This document shows, piece after piece, positions 7,670 to 20,696 of a DNA stretch of 64,000 nt (its first letter is position 1; the number at the start of each line of letters is the position of its first letter). The translations under genes and the position numbers were made by a program. The stretch is from the NCBI RefSeq assembly GCF_003970675.1, contig NZ_CP034563.1:935501-999500 (forward strand), given 5' to 3'. The notes below the pieces were generated by a model. That model made no database searches, was not told where the DNA came from, and saw only the letters and a program-made list of their open reading frames with translations. Origin of the DNA: Flammeovirga pectinis. GTDB lineage: Bacteria; Bacteroidota; Bacteroidia; Cytophagales; Flammeovirgaceae.

Positions 7670-10600
7670 ATGATTTTCAACTTTAGACAACACTCAATTC
7701 AACAACTATATCTACTAACTTACTTTTTACTATTAATGCTATGTGGAGTTTCCACAGTAAATGCTCAAAGGAGTGGTTTTGAAGTAGATATTTCTAAACA
7801 ATTAACAATAGAAAATGGACTATCTCATTTTGGGGTAACTTCTATTGCTCAAGATAATAATGGCTTATTATGGGTAGGTACTTTTAAAGGCTTAAATATT
7901 TATGATGGTTATGAATTTAAAACGTTTTATCACTCCACAGATTCCGGCTTAGTTAGTAATAGAATACACTCTTTGTATAAAGATGAAAATAATAATATTT
8001 TAATAGGAACTGAAAAAGGTGTTTCTGTTTACCTCTATCAAAAACAAGAATTTAGAACTTTATATACTAATAAAGGAACTATTGGAGAAGAGTTAGGACC
8101 ATACATTAATAAAATAATTGAAACTAAGAAATATATTATCTGCAATACACTTAAAAAAGGTGTTATTGTAATTGATAAAAATGGGTACTCTTTCAAGAAA
8201 ATAATTATTCCCAATTTTATAAATATAGGAAGTTTTAAATCTTTTAATATTGATAAAATTGATGACGATAACATTCTATTAGCAACCAATTCTGGGATAA
8301 TTATAGCTAACTTAAGTGCAGGAAAATGTAAAAGAATTTTAGAAGATAACTTTCCTTACTGTCTAGATATAGCCTTTGATGGAAATTCTACAATTTATGC
8401 CCTAAACTATAGGTTTTTAGGTATAATAAATATCAAAAATGGAAATTATACCATTAAAGCAAGAACTTTTGAAGGGGAAGATTATTCACAAATTCAACTT
8501 GGGAATGATGGAGAATTATGGTTAATGAAAAACAATAATGATTTAGCTGTAGTAGGAGATCCTACTTATATTAAAAACATTGATAAGCAGATTGTTAAGT
8601 TCTCTTTTACCTCTGATTTTACTCGTTTGAGTAGTATTTTATTAACAGATGAAGGAGGGTGGATTGGTACATTTAATCAAGGTCTTTTTAAGTTTAGAAG
8701 TGAAGAAAGACCGTTTAAATATTCGAACTTAAAAAATACAGATCAAGGAGAGAATAAGTCGAGTCAAGTAGTAAGTATGATCACCTTAGATCATGAAGAA
8801 ATATTAATTACATTGAATGCAAATAATGCAAAAGTTTTTAATATCAATAATAATACAATACAAGAGGTTAAGCAACCTGGTGTTTATAACCAAGTAATAA
8901 CAAGAGTTTTAAAAGATAACTATGGTACTATTTGGGGAGGTAGTTTAAGGGTTGGTGTTTTTCAGAAAAAGAATTTAGATGTTACTTGGAAACAATTAAT
9001 GAGTCCTGAATATCCTGTTTTAGATGGTGAATCTGTACGTGGTTTTACACAAGATAGATACAATGATATTTGGGTAGCAGGCTTAAGAAAGTTGTATCGT
9101 TATTCTATGAATTCAGATGGCTCTATCAAAAAAATAGAGGTAATAAATAATCTTGGTAGCGTACCATATAATTATAATTTAGCAACAAAAGTAATTTATG
9201 CAGATCCAATAAAAGATTGTATTTGGTTAGGTACCCAATCAGACGGTTTATTTAGAATAGATTATGTTAAAGATAAGCCTTTATCTGAAGTTACTTTTCA
9301 GCATTTTATTCCTATTAAAAATGATTCATCTTCTTTGCCTGTGTATGCCATTAATTGTATGCAACGTGTACTAAATGGAGACCTCTGGTTAGGTACTTTA
9401 GAGGGTGGGATTACAAAGGTGATTGAAGAAAATGATACTATAAAATTCAGAACATTTACAGAAAAAGAAGGGTTAGATGATAATGATGTAATGACGTTCC
9501 AATACGACAATAAAGGACGTTTATGGATTGCAACAAATCAAGGAATAAATCAGTTTGACCCCGTAACAGAAACCTTTAGAAATTATACTGCCGAAGATGG
9601 TTTAGTACCTGCTTCATTTGAAGTGAGCTCTACAAAATTATTAAATGGTATGATGGTTTTTGGGGGCAACAATGGGATATGTTATTTTAACCCAGATTTA
9701 GTACCCAATGAGAGTAATATCCCACCACTTTTATTTGGTGATTTGAAGGTGCATAATCAAATTGTAAAAGTAAAAAACAAGGGGGATAAAGCAGCTATTT
9801 TATTTAAACCTTTAAATGACTCTCATGAAATTACGTTGGAATACAATCAAAGAAGTATTGCCCTAGAGCTAATATCTTTACATTATTCCAATACTGAAGC
9901 CCATCATATTCGTTACAGGTTATTGCCAAAAGATACCTCATGGCTAGAAGCAACATCAAATAATAAAGTTGTAAACTTTAGCTTACTGCCTCCAGGCGAA
10001 TATATATTTGAGGCACAAGTATCGAATTCTAAGAATGAATGGTCTCCCACAAAAAGAATAAAAATTAATGTAAAATATGCTTGGTGGAATTCTAATGGAG
10101 CAAAAGGCTTGTATTTCTTGCTTATTTTCTTTGTGATTGCAATGGTAATGCTGACGTTATTACGAATGAAAACGCTTGAATATAATTTACAGATAGAGCA
10201 ATTTGACAAGAACCGTTTAGAAGAATTAGATGCTGCAAGATTAAAATTATTTATGAATATCTCGCATGAATTTAGAACACCTCTTACCTTAATTAGTGGT
10301 CCTATTTCTGTTCTTAAAGGGATGTTTGAAACTAATCAAGATGCCTTTCAGCATATAGATTTAATTCAAAGGCAATCAAAGAAAATGTTCCAGCTTGTAG
10401 AACAAGTACATGATGTTAGAAAGGCAGATGAAAATATTCTAAAATTGAAATATACCACTTTCGACTTTACAGATCTTGTTACAGATGTTAAGCAAGATTT
10501 TGATAAACTTGCTGAAGACTCTGGTAAAAAACTGATTTTAGAAGGAGATGCCAATCAATTATATGTACTTGCAGATGAGCATAAACTAGAAGTTGTTGTC

Positions 10601-11797
10601 AATAATTTACTAAATAATGCATTTAAATTTACAAGAGAAGGCGATCAGATTACAATTAATTATAAAGACAAAAATGGAGGATTATTTTTTAGTGTTTCAG
10701 ACACAGGAATAGGAATTCCAGAAGAAGATTTGGATCATCTATTTAAACGTTTTTATCAATCTAATAAAGGGGAGAAATACTCTGTAGGCACTGGTATTGG
10801 GTTGGAATTAACAAAAATGTTGGTAGAAATGCATCATGGTGAAATTACGGTGAGTAGTACCCTTGGAGAAGGAACAAAATTTGAGGTTTTTTTACCAATA
10901 GAAACACGTAAAGAAAATGTTTTAAGCGAGAAACGTATTGATGAAATTCATTCCTTAGAATCTCACGATGAAAGACAAAGGGTAGAAGATCAAGTAATTG
11001 ATTTATCAGAAATCATTAAAGAAAACGAACATAGTGATGTAACGATCTATTATGTTGAAGATAATACTGACCTTAGAAAATTTATATCTAAAATACTCAA
11101 TCAATATTTTGCTGTTGTAACATTTTCTAACGGTAAAGAATGTATTGATGCATTAGAAAATGAATGGCCAGATTTAATTTTGAGCGATATTATTATGCCC
11201 GAAATGAATGGAATTGAACTATGTAGATATATAAAAGGAGATGAAAAAACCAATCATATTCCGGTTGTTTTACTTACTTCTAGATCATCTACAGAAGAAA
11301 AAATTGAAGGTTTAGAGGTTGGGGCAGATATGTATATTACCAAACCGTTTGAGGTGAAACACCTTATTGCAAGTTTTAAAAATATTTTAAATAATAGGAA
11401 AACACTGCAAAATAAATTCCAAGCAGATGCTCCAATGCCATTAAAGAAAAAGCAAAAAACAGAAGAAGATAAAATTTTTGTAAATAAGTTTTACAAGCTC
11501 TTAGAAGAGAACCTTACAAATGAAAATATTGACTTAGAAGAGTTTGCTAAGGAACTATACCTGAGCAGAAGTCAGTTTTTTAGAAAAGTGAAAGCAATTT
11601 CAGATACAACACCTCAGGATTTAATTAGATCATATAAATTAAAAAAAGCTGCAGAATTGCTCTGCGAAGGAGAATACTCAGTTGCTGATGTAGTGGTTAT
11701 GGTTGGTTTTAAAAGTAGAACACACTTTAGTAAATCGTTTAAAGAAGTGTATGGAATTACTCCAAGTAAATATGCAATTGCAAAGAAAGAACAGTAG
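7670..11797 (+). CDS. Hybrid two-component system (HTCS) sensor/regulator of the PUL
   Basis: 1375 residues. In order: signal peptide (to about 34); periplasmic two-propeller sensor of Reg_prop repeats (for example GLLWVGTFKGLNIYDG, GRLWIATNQGINQFDP); Y_Y_Y Ig-like domain (about 700-800); one membrane helix (about 812-832); HisKA with H866 in NISHEFRTPL; HATPase_c with N and G boxes (LLNNAFKFT, SDTGIGIP); receiver with phospho-acceptor D1173 (LILSDIIMPEMNG); and a C-terminal AraC-type DNA-binding domain. This is the classic HTCS layout, which senses oligosaccharides in the periplasm and activates a PUL. A TTG three bases upstream is rejected in favour of ATG 7670. Likely regulator of the GH16/GH2/SusCD genes that follow. 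Confidence 0.95.
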   Translation: MIFNFRQHSIQQLYLLTYFLLLMLCGVSTVNAQRSGFEVDISKQLTIENGLSHFGVTSIAQDNNGLLWVGTFKGLNIYDGYEFKTFYHSTDSGLVSNRIHSLYKDENNNILIGTEKGVSVYLYQKQEFRTLYTNKGTIGEELGPYINKIIETKKYIICNTLKKGVIVIDKNGYSFKKIIIPNFINIGSFKSFNIDKIDDDNILLATNSGIIIANLSAGKCKRILEDNFPYCLDIAFDGNSTIYALNYRFLGIINIKNGNYTIKARTFEGEDYSQIQLGNDGELWLMKNNNDLAVVGDPTYIKNIDKQIVKFSFTSDFTRLSSILLTDEGGWIGTFNQGLFKFRSEERPFKYSNLKNTDQGENKSSQVVSMITLDHEEILITLNANNAKVFNINNNTIQEVKQPGVYNQVITRVLKDNYGTIWGGSLRVGVFQKKNLDVTWKQLMSPEYPVLDGESVRGFTQDRYNDIWVAGLRKLYRYSMNSDGSIKKIEVINNLGSVPYNYNLATKVIYADPIKDCIWLGTQSDGLFRIDYVKDKPLSEVTFQHFIPIKNDSSSLPVYAINCMQRVLNGDLWLGTLEGGITKVIEENDTIKFRTFTEKEGLDDNDVMTFQYDNKGRLWIATNQGINQFDPVTETFRNYTAEDGLVPASFEVSSTKLLNGMMVFGGNNGICYFNPDLVPNESNIPPLLFGDLKVHNQIVKVKNKGDKAAILFKPLNDSHEITLEYNQRSIALELISLHYSNTEAHHIRYRLLPKDTSWLEATSNNKVVNFSLLPPGEYIFEAQVSNSKNEWSPTKRIKINVKYAWWNSNGAKGLYFLLIFFVIAMVMLTLLRMKTLEYNLQIEQFDKNRLEELDAARLKLFMNISHEFRTPLTLISGPISVLKGMFETNQDAFQHIDLIQRQSKKMFQLVEQVHDVRKADENILKLKYTTFDFTDLVTDVKQDFDKLAEDSGKKLILEGDANQLYVLADEHKLEVVVNNLLNNAFKFTREGDQITINYKDKNGGLFFSVSDTGIGIPEEDLDHLFKRFYQSNKGEKYSVGTGIGLELTKMLVEMHHGEITVSSTLGEGTKFEVFLPIETRKENVLSEKRIDEIHSLESHDERQRVEDQVIDLSEIIKENEHSDVTIYYVEDNTDLRKFISKILNQYFAVVTFSNGKECIDALENEWPDLILSDIIMPEMNGIELCRYIKGDEKTNHIPVVLLTSRSSTEEKIEGLEVGADMYITKPFEVKHLIASFKNILNNRKTLQNKFQADAPMPLKKKQKTEEDKIFVNKFYKLLEENLTNENIDLEEFAKELYLSRSQFFRKVKAISDTTPQDLIRSYKLKKAAELLCEGEYSVADVVVMVGFKSRTHFSKSFKEVYGITPSKYAIAKKEQ

Positions 11798-12071
11798 CTT
11801 CACAGCAACTGTATCAACTTCAATCTGCCTACCAATTAATGCTACATTTGGAACAGGTATGAGGGTACTTGTTGGATATAATCCTCGTATCAAAATATTT
11901 TATTAATGTACATAATGTTCTACCATTAATATTACTTTTTATATAAATCGAATATATATTACCATGATTTATAGAAATATTTAGCTATAGAACCGATGTC
12001 TACTAATGATAAGATTTCGTTCTTTACTTTTACATACCATTATATAAAACATAAATTAAAAATTTGCTGGT

Positions 12072-12953
12072 ATGAAGTTTCTATTACTGTTTCTGATAGC
12101 TATAATTTGGGGTAGTCAATTTGTTTTAAACGATGACGCCCTACAAGTAATTACACCTTTTGAATTGGCATTTTATAGAGTTTTGTTTGGTTGCATAACC
12201 CTCACATTACTTTTAAAGTTACCGATGGTAAAAGAGCCAAAAATTAAATGGACAAAACAACTCATATATTTATTAATGGCACTAACATTATGTGAGAGTG
12301 TTGTTCCATTTATTCTTAATGGCTACGGACAACAGGAGGTTTCTAGTGCTGTAACATCTGTACTTATGGCAAGTATACCATTAATGACAATACTATTAGA
12401 GAGAATAATTAATAAAAGAAAAATAAAAGCAATAGAACTTATCGGGTTATTAGTAGGCTTTATTGGTTTGGTAATTTTAGTATATCAAGATTTAATTACA
12501 ACAGAAAATGTAAATGTTTTATCAATTGTCTTTATTCTTATTGGTGCCTTTAGTTTTTCTTTAGCATTAATATTAATGTCAAAAATACCAAGAGATATTT
12601 CTTCCTTACGTTTTACAAGAGCTATATTATTGAGTTCATCAATTGTAATTTTACCTTTAACACTATCAGAAAATCATTTCTCTGCAATAGACACAGATTT
12701 ATGGTTAAAACTTATCTTATTGGGTAGTTTTGCATCGGGTATTGTTTACTATATGTACCTTTCGTTAGTAAGAAGTTCTGGTTCTACATTTACAAGTCTA
12801 ACAAATTATTTAGTACCTGCAATTGGAATAACATTAGGGGTAATTATTCAAGGTGATAATTTTTCTATGGGTCATTTTGTTGGTTTTGTTGTAATAATTA
12901 TTGGGTTAGTATTGGTGAATGTACCAAATTTAAAAAAAGAGAAAAGCGAATAA
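12072..12953 (+). CDS. EamA-family (DMT) transporter
   Basis: 293 residues, about ten membrane helices in two homologous EamA halves. The first half begins FLIAIIWGSQFVLNDDALQVITPFELAFYRVLFG, a typical EamA opening, and the second contains GAFSFSLALILMSK. Members export amino acids, nucleotides or sugars through the inner membrane; the substrate cannot be read from sequence. It sits inside the PUL span between the HTCS and the MFS carrier, so a sugar link is possible but unproven. Transcribed alone, convergent with the MFS gene. Confidence 0.85.
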   Translation: MKFLLLFLIAIIWGSQFVLNDDALQVITPFELAFYRVLFGCITLTLLLKLPMVKEPKIKWTKQLIYLLMALTLCESVVPFILNGYGQQEVSSAVTSVLMASIPLMTILLERIINKRKIKAIELIGLLVGFIGLVILVYQDLITTENVNVLSIVFILIGAFSFSLALILMSKIPRDISSLRFTRAILLSSSIVILPLTLSENHFSAIDTDLWLKLILLGSFASGIVYYMYLSLVRSSGSTFTSLTNYLVPAIGITLGVIIQGDNFSMGHFVGFVVIIIGLVLVNVPNLKKEKSE

Positions 12954-12968
12954 AAGACATCAATTAAT

Positions 12969-13006
12969 ACATGCTCCAGTTGTAGTAAAATACAATTAGA
13001 GTATGT
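12969..13006. terminator. Imperfect hairpin between convergent transporter genes
   Basis: Arms ACATGCTC...TTGTA and TACAA...GAGTATGT pair with small mismatches around GTAAAA. It lies in the 73-nt gap between converging genes but has no T run. Confidence 0.35.
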
Positions 13007-13026
13007 ATATCATCATATGATTAATT

Positions 13027-14217
13027 CTATTGTGTATTTTCTATAGTAGAATTACTTTTCCTCATTAAAAATAGTAAACCAATTATTGGCCCAATTGCAA
13101 GAGTAACAAATAGGCTAGGTGTATTAAATAATAACCTGAGTTGGTCTACTAATTGAATACTGAAAATGGTAAGTAAAAAGCCAATTGAGTTAACTATAGT
13201 AAGTGCAGTACCTTTTAATGCTGAAGGAGCATTTTGTGCTACCAAAGTAGAAAAAAGTGGTGAGTCTGCAATAACAACCATTCCCCAGAAAAGGAGGAAT
13301 GTAATAAAGAGGACCTCTGAGTTTATCAAGAATAGTAAAGGAGATAGAAGGCAACAAATACAAGAGCATAGTAATGCTAATGTGGCTACTTTTTTTACAC
13401 TGATTTTATTTGCAAGGTATCCTCCAATTATACAACCTATACTACCACTACCTATAATTATAAACGATACTAGCGGAATAGTATAACTCGCTTCTTGATG
13501 TATATTTTTATAGGTTTGAAGCATATAAGGAACAAAAGCCCAAAAAGTATACAATTCCCACATGTGCCCAAAATATCCAAAGGCTGCAGTTCTAAATTGT
13601 GGCTTCTTAAATACATTTGGTATCGCTTTTAAATCTACATTAGCACTAGGTTTTCTATAAGGTCCATCAGGTACTAAAAAGAACATGAGTAACCCACCAA
13701 TAACAGCTAAAACAGAAGTGCTAATTAATACAAACTCCCAAGGTAGTGCTCCCTTTATATCTTTAAGTAAATGTGGAAAAGCAGTACCAATTACTAATGC
13801 ACCTACTAAAAAACTTAACGATTTCCCTAATCCTTTTTCATAATAATCTGCAGCTATTTTCATTCCTACGGGATAAATACCTGCTAGAAAAAAACCTGTT
13901 AGAAATCTAAAGCCAAGAATACTAGCATAGGTATTAACCTTTAAAATTGTACATACATTAAATAGAGCACCAAATAAAGCGCAGATAAAAAAGACTTTAG
14001 AAGGAGAGAAGCGGTCTGAAATAGATAATACTGCAAAAACTAATGTACCTCCTATAAATCCAAACTGAACACTAGAAGTAAGGTAGCCTAGAGCATTTTC
14101 TTTAAGATTAAAGTTTATCATCAAATCATACATTACCCCATTTCCTGCAAACCAAAGCGACGTGCAAAAAAACTGAGAAATGACAATTATAGGAAGAATG
14201 TATTTAGACGGTTTCAT
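13027..14217 (-). CDS. MFS transporter
   Basis: 396 residues with about twelve membrane helices. The helix 2-3 region (GFIGGTLVFAVLSISDRFSPSKVFF) carries a variant of the MFS loop motif, and LTGFFLAGIYPVGMKIAADYY in helix 4 resembles the CynX/nitrate-sugar type major facilitators. It ends with a short polar tail. The substrate is unknown. It lies within the PUL span and is divergent from an AraC regulator across a 640-nt gap, so it may take up a monosaccharide released from the locus substrate; this is inference from location only. Confidence 0.85.
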   Translation of the reverse strand: MKPSKYILPIIVISQFFCTSLWFAGNGVMYDLMINFNLKENALGYLTSSVQFGFIGGTLVFAVLSISDRFSPSKVFFICALFGALFNVCTILKVNTYASILGFRFLTGFFLAGIYPVGMKIAADYYEKGLGKSLSFLVGALVIGTAFPHLLKDIKGALPWEFVLISTSVLAVIGGLLMFFLVPDGPYRKPSANVDLKAIPNVFKKPQFRTAAFGYFGHMWELYTFWAFVPYMLQTYKNIHQEASYTIPLVSFIIIGSGSIGCIIGGYLANKISVKKVATLALLCSCICCLLSPLLFLINSEVLFITFLLFWGMVVIADSPLFSTLVAQNAPSALKGTALTIVNSIGFLLTIFSIQLVDQLRLLFNTPSLFVTLAIGPIIGLLFLMRKSNSTIENTQ

Positions 14218-14857
14218 TACTAAATTTAATATTGAAGTTGAAGATGTGTGCTAGATAGACTGTAAGATCAAAAAGTAAATTAGTCTACTTTAAAATGGAA
14301 AGCCAAAACTACCTACTCTTATTTTAAAAAATCACCTTAGAAAACCATAATAACGGTGATGATAGTTTACAAGTATAAGAATTGATATGGTTCTCATAAA
14401 TACAAATGATTTCACAAGTTATTAGTATGTAAATTGTATTATTCTAATATAATAGCACTATATGATTTAGGTCTGTTCTCATGTATACATTTAAATTACT
14501 TAGAGTCACCAATTCTACTAAAAAACGATGTACTTTTCCGTATCATCAATGTAACTCAACAATTAAACAACATTTTTTGAGGTACTGAGAAAGATATTGA
14601 CACGGAAAAATACTTTTTTGAGACGTAAAAAGGCGTACAGACTCTTAATAAGTGTGAAATTTACAGTAGGAAAACTCTCAAATACGCGAACTATTAATTT
14701 ATAACTAAAGCGAGAGGGTGATTTTTTAAAAGTAAGTGCTTCTAGTAATATAAAGAGCAGTATACATCTTTAAAACAACAAAGAATTACTTACCTACTTG
14801 AAATGAATTACTGTTGTTCTAATAGCTTTAGAACACTCCCACACTAACACTAAGAGG
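14218..14857. promoter_or_regulatory. Long divergent intergenic region with an inverted repeat
   Basis: No gene is visible in these 640 nt between the MFS and AraC genes. The notable feature is an inverted repeat: arm 14530-14550 (GTACTTTTCCGT then ATCATCAAT) pairs with arm 14596-14613 (ATTGA, then CACGGAAAAATAC) with a 3-nt gap and one mismatch. Near the inner side, TTTTTTGAG occurs twice (14573-14581 and 14614-14622). These could be operator sites for the AraC protein or the HTCS. Confidence 0.35.
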
Positions 14858-15703
14858 ATGAAATTAGTTTTTAAAAATTCCGACAGTCAAGTAAATAGAA
14901 AGATTGAAATTACGAAAAGAACTTTGGGGTGCCAGGATGCTACATGGCATTACCACCACCAATACGAACTGATTTATATAGCAAAAAGTCAGGGTGTACG
15001 ATTTGTCGGAGATAACGTTTCTCCATTCGAATCTGGTGATTTAGTATTAGTAGGTCCCAATTTACCACATCTCTGGAAAGATGAAGTGTTATTAAGCACT
15101 GATGATGTAAATATAATTGTGGTAAAGTTTGAAGGTGATTTTATCGGTAAGGGAACTTTTGATAGACCTGTTTTTAATAACATCAGTCACCTACTTGAAT
15201 TATCAAGATTTGGAGTGTGTTTTCCGAAAGCGAAAAGTTTGCAGCTGAAAGAAGAATTTGAAAATTTAGTCAAATTATCTCAGGCAGAGCAGGTAATTAA
15301 ACTTTTGGGGCTTTTAAATAAGTTATCTGAAATGGAAGGAAAAGAAATATTATCAACCTCTGATATGAGACAAAACAAAAACTGCAATTCTGAAAGGATT
15401 GATAGAGTGTTGTCTTATGTGTCAGACCATTATGATAAAGATATCGACCTCCAAGAAATAGCTGACATTGCTTGTTTAACAACAAATTCTTTTTGTAGGT
15501 TTTTTAAGAAATCAACAAAAAAATCTTTTAGACAATATTTAAACGAAGTACGTATAAAAAATGCAAGTCGATTATTAATACAAGAGAATTACCAGATATC
15601 TGATGTATGCTATGAAGTTGGTTTTAATTCTATCACCAATTTTAATAAGCAGTTTAAGCAAATTATTGGTAAAACTCCTAAAGAGTACCGTATGGCAATA
15701 TAA
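14858..15703 (+). CDS. AraC-family transcriptional regulator with cupin domain
   Basis: 281 residues: an N-terminal cupin (ATWHYHHQYELIYI, then the second cupin motif FESGDLVLVGPNLPHLW) and a C-terminal AraC double helix-turn-helix at about 180-280 (IADIACLTTNSFCRFFKKSTKKS..., VCYEVGFNSITNFNKQFKQIIGKTP). The cupin probably binds a small sugar or related effector. It is directly upstream of the GH16 and GH2 genes on the same strand (93 nt to the GH16 start), so it likely regulates them, perhaps on top of the HTCS. The start ATG at 14858 follows AAGAGG. Confidence 0.9.
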   Translation: MKLVFKNSDSQVNRKIEITKRTLGCQDATWHYHHQYELIYIAKSQGVRFVGDNVSPFESGDLVLVGPNLPHLWKDEVLLSTDDVNIIVVKFEGDFIGKGTFDRPVFNNISHLLELSRFGVCFPKAKSLQLKEEFENLVKLSQAEQVIKLLGLLNKLSEMEGKEILSTSDMRQNKNCNSERIDRVLSYVSDHYDKDIDLQEIADIACLTTNSFCRFFKKSTKKSFRQYLNEVRIKNASRLLIQENYQISDVCYEVGFNSITNFNKQFKQIIGKTPKEYRMAI

Positions 15704-15796
15704 TACAACAAATAAGACAACAACAATATTTACTTTTTAACAAACTTACTGACAAATATACAAGAAGTACTACAATCAGTAATTAAGATATTAACT

Positions 15797-17299
15797 ATGA
15801 ACATTTACAAAACATTTTTTTCTACTATACTATTTAATAGCTTCTTTTTTACAGCAATAGCTCAAGTACTACCTGCTGCTCACGAAGATAAAGTATGGGA
15901 ACTTCAAGAAGGCTTCTCTGATGAATTTGAAAATCTTGATCTTCAAAAATGGACAAATGATCCTGATGATTGGGGTGTTTGGTCGTGGGAGCCAGAATTG
16001 GCTTATGTAGACGATGGAACATTAAAGATTAAAATGATTCAGGAAACGCATAGACGTAATACAAACTACGGACAAAACGAAGAATTGTACTATAAATCTG
16101 GCATTATTAGAAATGCACAACCTATGACGTATGGTTACTACGAAGCCAAAATTAAAGGTTGTGATCGCTTTCCTGGTGCAAGTCCAGCTTTTTGGATGTA
16201 CAGTATAAATGCGCCAGATCCAACAGAAGATGGACAAGCAAAATATGCTGAAATTGATGTGGTAGAGTTAACACAAAGAGAGTGGAGTTCTGAAACAAAA
16301 GATTGGGAAGGTCCAGAAGCAATTGACATGAACTTACATGGTGTTGCTAGAGAAGATGGGCAACTCGTTCAAATAAGACCTCACTCTTCTAAAGATATTG
16401 CACAAAACAAGTGGTATGCTGATTTTGACCCAAGAGATGAATACCACACCTACGGAGTTTTAAACAGAGTAGATTCTATTTTTTGGTATGTAGATGGAGT
16501 GGAAAGAGGCCGTAAAGAAAACTTGTATTGGCATTTACCAATGTATGTTACGGTTTCTATGGGGTTAAGAACTCCGTTTGTAAAATATGTCAATGGAGTA
16601 CGTTTACCAGTACCAGAAGAAACAACTCAAGAAGGGTTCCCTACGGAAATGTTTTGTGATTATGTACGTGTTTGGGAAGCCCAGCCACAAGTAAATGCAA
16701 CTACTGAAGATTATACAACTAAGAAGTTTGGCAAGAATGAATTACTCACTTTTGAATGCAAAATAGATGCAGGAAGTGGGTTTCTTGCTAAAGAAAAATT
16801 AACGGTACGTTTGTTAGAAAAAGCTGCTGATGGAGATGTTATTAACGAGATAATAGTTACTGATAATTCTATAATTGGTAAAACTGTTGGTAATGCAGAA
16901 GCAGTATTTGATATATCTTCTTTAAGCACTACGGCAACCTTACCAACGGGTAACTATTATGCTATTGAAGCGAGTTTTGAAACAACAAAAAACGGTGGCG
17001 AAAAAGCAACACTAGTTGAGGAAATCAAAAATATTGAAATTGTTGATGAGGTGACTGCTTTAGATAGATTTAGAGAAAACATTTTTATTAGCCCTAATCC
17101 TGTAGAAAACGAACTTTCTGTAAAAGGAATTAATGGGGAGTATGAGTTATTCATTTATGATGTGATATGTAAAATCAAAATACAAACAACAACTAAAATG
17201 AGTACCTCAATAAATGTAAGTTCACTTTCTAAAGGACTTTATTTTATAAAGGTAGTTCAGAATGATGAAGAGTATGTGTGTCGATTTTTAAAGAAATAA
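15797..17299 (+). CDS. Secreted GH16 galactanase, kappa-carrageenase-like, with T9SS tail
   Basis: 500 residues: signal peptide (to about 22), GH16 domain (about 25-300), an Ig-like linker (about 305-425) and a type IX secretion sorting domain (ISPNPVENELSVKG onward, ending KGLYFIKVV). The catalytic motif is intact: E152-I-D154-V-V-E157 (in YAEIDVVELTQ). Segments such as WGVWSWEPE, LYYKSGI, GYYEAKIKGCDRFPGASPAFW, FDPRDEYHTYGV and EGFPTEMFCDYVRVW match the kappa-carrageenase branch of GH16 as I remember it, rather than laminarinase. It should cut an internal beta-1,4 galactose linkage of a carrageenan-type galactan at the cell surface. Furcellaran or another red-algal galactan is possible. It is followed 30 nt later by the GH2 gene. 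Confidence 0.8.
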   Translation: MNIYKTFFSTILFNSFFFTAIAQVLPAAHEDKVWELQEGFSDEFENLDLQKWTNDPDDWGVWSWEPELAYVDDGTLKIKMIQETHRRNTNYGQNEELYYKSGIIRNAQPMTYGYYEAKIKGCDRFPGASPAFWMYSINAPDPTEDGQAKYAEIDVVELTQREWSSETKDWEGPEAIDMNLHGVAREDGQLVQIRPHSSKDIAQNKWYADFDPRDEYHTYGVLNRVDSIFWYVDGVERGRKENLYWHLPMYVTVSMGLRTPFVKYVNGVRLPVPEETTQEGFPTEMFCDYVRVWEAQPQVNATTEDYTTKKFGKNELLTFECKIDAGSGFLAKEKLTVRLLEKAADGDVINEIIVTDNSIIGKTVGNAEAVFDISSLSTTATLPTGNYYAIEASFETTKNGGEKATLVEEIKNIEIVDEVTALDRFRENIFISPNPVENELSVKGINGEYELFIYDVICKIKIQTTTKMSTSINVSSLSKGLYFIKVVQNDEEYVCRFLKK

Positions 17300-17317
17300 A
17301 TTAATAAACTATACTAA

Positions 17318-20587
<3,270 letters not shown>

Positions 20588-20615
20588 TACTGGTTGATAG
20601 TTACAGTAATGATTC

Positions 20616-20649
20616 AAAAAAAGGAGGTATATTAAATGCCTCCTTTTTT
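20616..20649. terminator. Bidirectional terminator between GH2 and AGE genes
   Basis: GGAGG/CCTCC stem extended by a long A tract on the left and T tract on the right, in the gap between converging genes. It can serve both strands. Confidence 0.85.
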
Positions 20650-20696
20650 ATGATTTAAACAACTATAGAACTTCACAAAATGATAGATTAAACGTA

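Noticed and set aside
11703-11906. 67-codon frame overlapping the end of the HTCS gene
   Set aside because: It is a shadow of the AraC domain in another frame, with no protein-like pattern of its own.
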